In this document: positions 5,945-6,062 of the stretch, piece by piece
Layout of the letters: every line of letters starts with the position of its first letter
Position numbering within the stretch: the stretch's first letter is position 1
Assembly (NCBI GenBank): GCA_031267485.1
Contig: JAIRYY010000013.1
Span: 1-6,062, forward strand
Length of the DNA: 6,062 nucleotides
Direction of reading: 5' to 3'
From: Tannerella sp.
GTDB lineage: Bacteria > Bacteroidota > Bacteroidia > Bacteroidales > Tannerellaceae
Program-made: the position numbers and the translations under genes
The notes under the pieces: generated by a model
Seen by the model: only the letters and a program-made list of their open reading frames with translations
Database searches by the model: none
What the model was told of the DNA's origin: nothing

Positions 5945-6062
5945 TTACGAGAGTTCAAGCATGCGCAGGATTGGTCTGACGGCGCGTTCGCGGACGGCGG
6001 GATCCACCGTGATTTCGGGCGTTTCGTCGCGCAGGGAGAGATAGAGTTTTTCCATCGTGTTG
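5945..6062 (-). CDS. nadA: Quinolinate synthase, C-terminal 38 residues only
   Basis: Only the 3' end lies in the window, in frame from base 6061 to the TAA at 5947-5945. It reads NTMEKLYLSLRDE, then PEITVDPAVRERAVRPI and LRMLELS. The N-T-M/L-E-K-L-Y start, the PEI.VD stretch and the R.ML.(I/L)S ending match my recollection of NadA C-termini from Bacteroidota. NadA condenses iminoaspartate with dihydroxyacetone phosphate to quinolinate in NAD synthesis, using a 4Fe-4S cluster. The cluster cysteines lie before this fragment, outside the window. The identification rests on a short piece but the pattern is distinctive. Confidence 0.75.
   Translation of the reverse strand, partial: NTMEKLYLSLRDETPEITVDPAVRERAVRPILRMLELS

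Noticed and set aside
5595..6044. Plus-strand open frame of 149 codons
   Set aside because: It is antisense to the small helical protein and the nadA end, both supported by spacing and motif content.

Overview
The window most likely comes from a member of the Bacteroidota, probably Bacteroidales. The reasons are a secreted, S41-type tricorn-like protease, a secreted plant-glycan hydrolase of the GH127/DUF1680 type, a quinolinate synthase C-terminus of the type I associate with that phylum, and gene starts without Shine-Dalgarno sequences in AT-rich leaders. This is inferred from protein style and is not a proven placement. All four genes I can support lie on the minus strand.

Reading in the direction of transcription (high to low coordinates): 5945-6062 is the last 38 codons of nadA. 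Two bases later comes a 140-residue helical protein of unknown function (5520-5942). Twelve bases after that comes a complete 1078-residue tricorn-like protease with a signal peptide, two predicted beta-propeller regions, a PDZ region and an S41 catalytic core (2271-5507). The tight spacing suggests co-transcription of these three genes. A 759-base non-coding gap follows. The window then ends inside a secreted glycoside hydrolase (1-1511), whose first 503 residues contain a signal peptide, an F5/8-type carbohydrate-binding domain and the front part of an alpha-helical GH127-like barrel. This last gene runs off the left edge, and a long open frame on the opposite strand could easily be mistaken for it.

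The gap (1512-2270) is the most unusual part. It carries a 17-bp direct repeat next to the hydrolase start, two copies of a mobile-type palindromic repeat (the 'TCATTGCGAGGAACGAAGCAATCC' type) in opposite orientations, and between them five tandem 42-bp units plus a decayed sixth. Each unit holds two small dyads whose centres are 21 bp apart, so symmetric sites recur every 21 bp through the array. I see no RNA gene, CRISPR array, transposase or convincing terminator.

Functionally, the nadA group joins NAD biosynthesis to an envelope or secreted peptidase, and the hydrolase suggests arabinose-containing plant glycan use. I see no evidence that these form one pathway. The repeat region is the only candidate for something undescribed.
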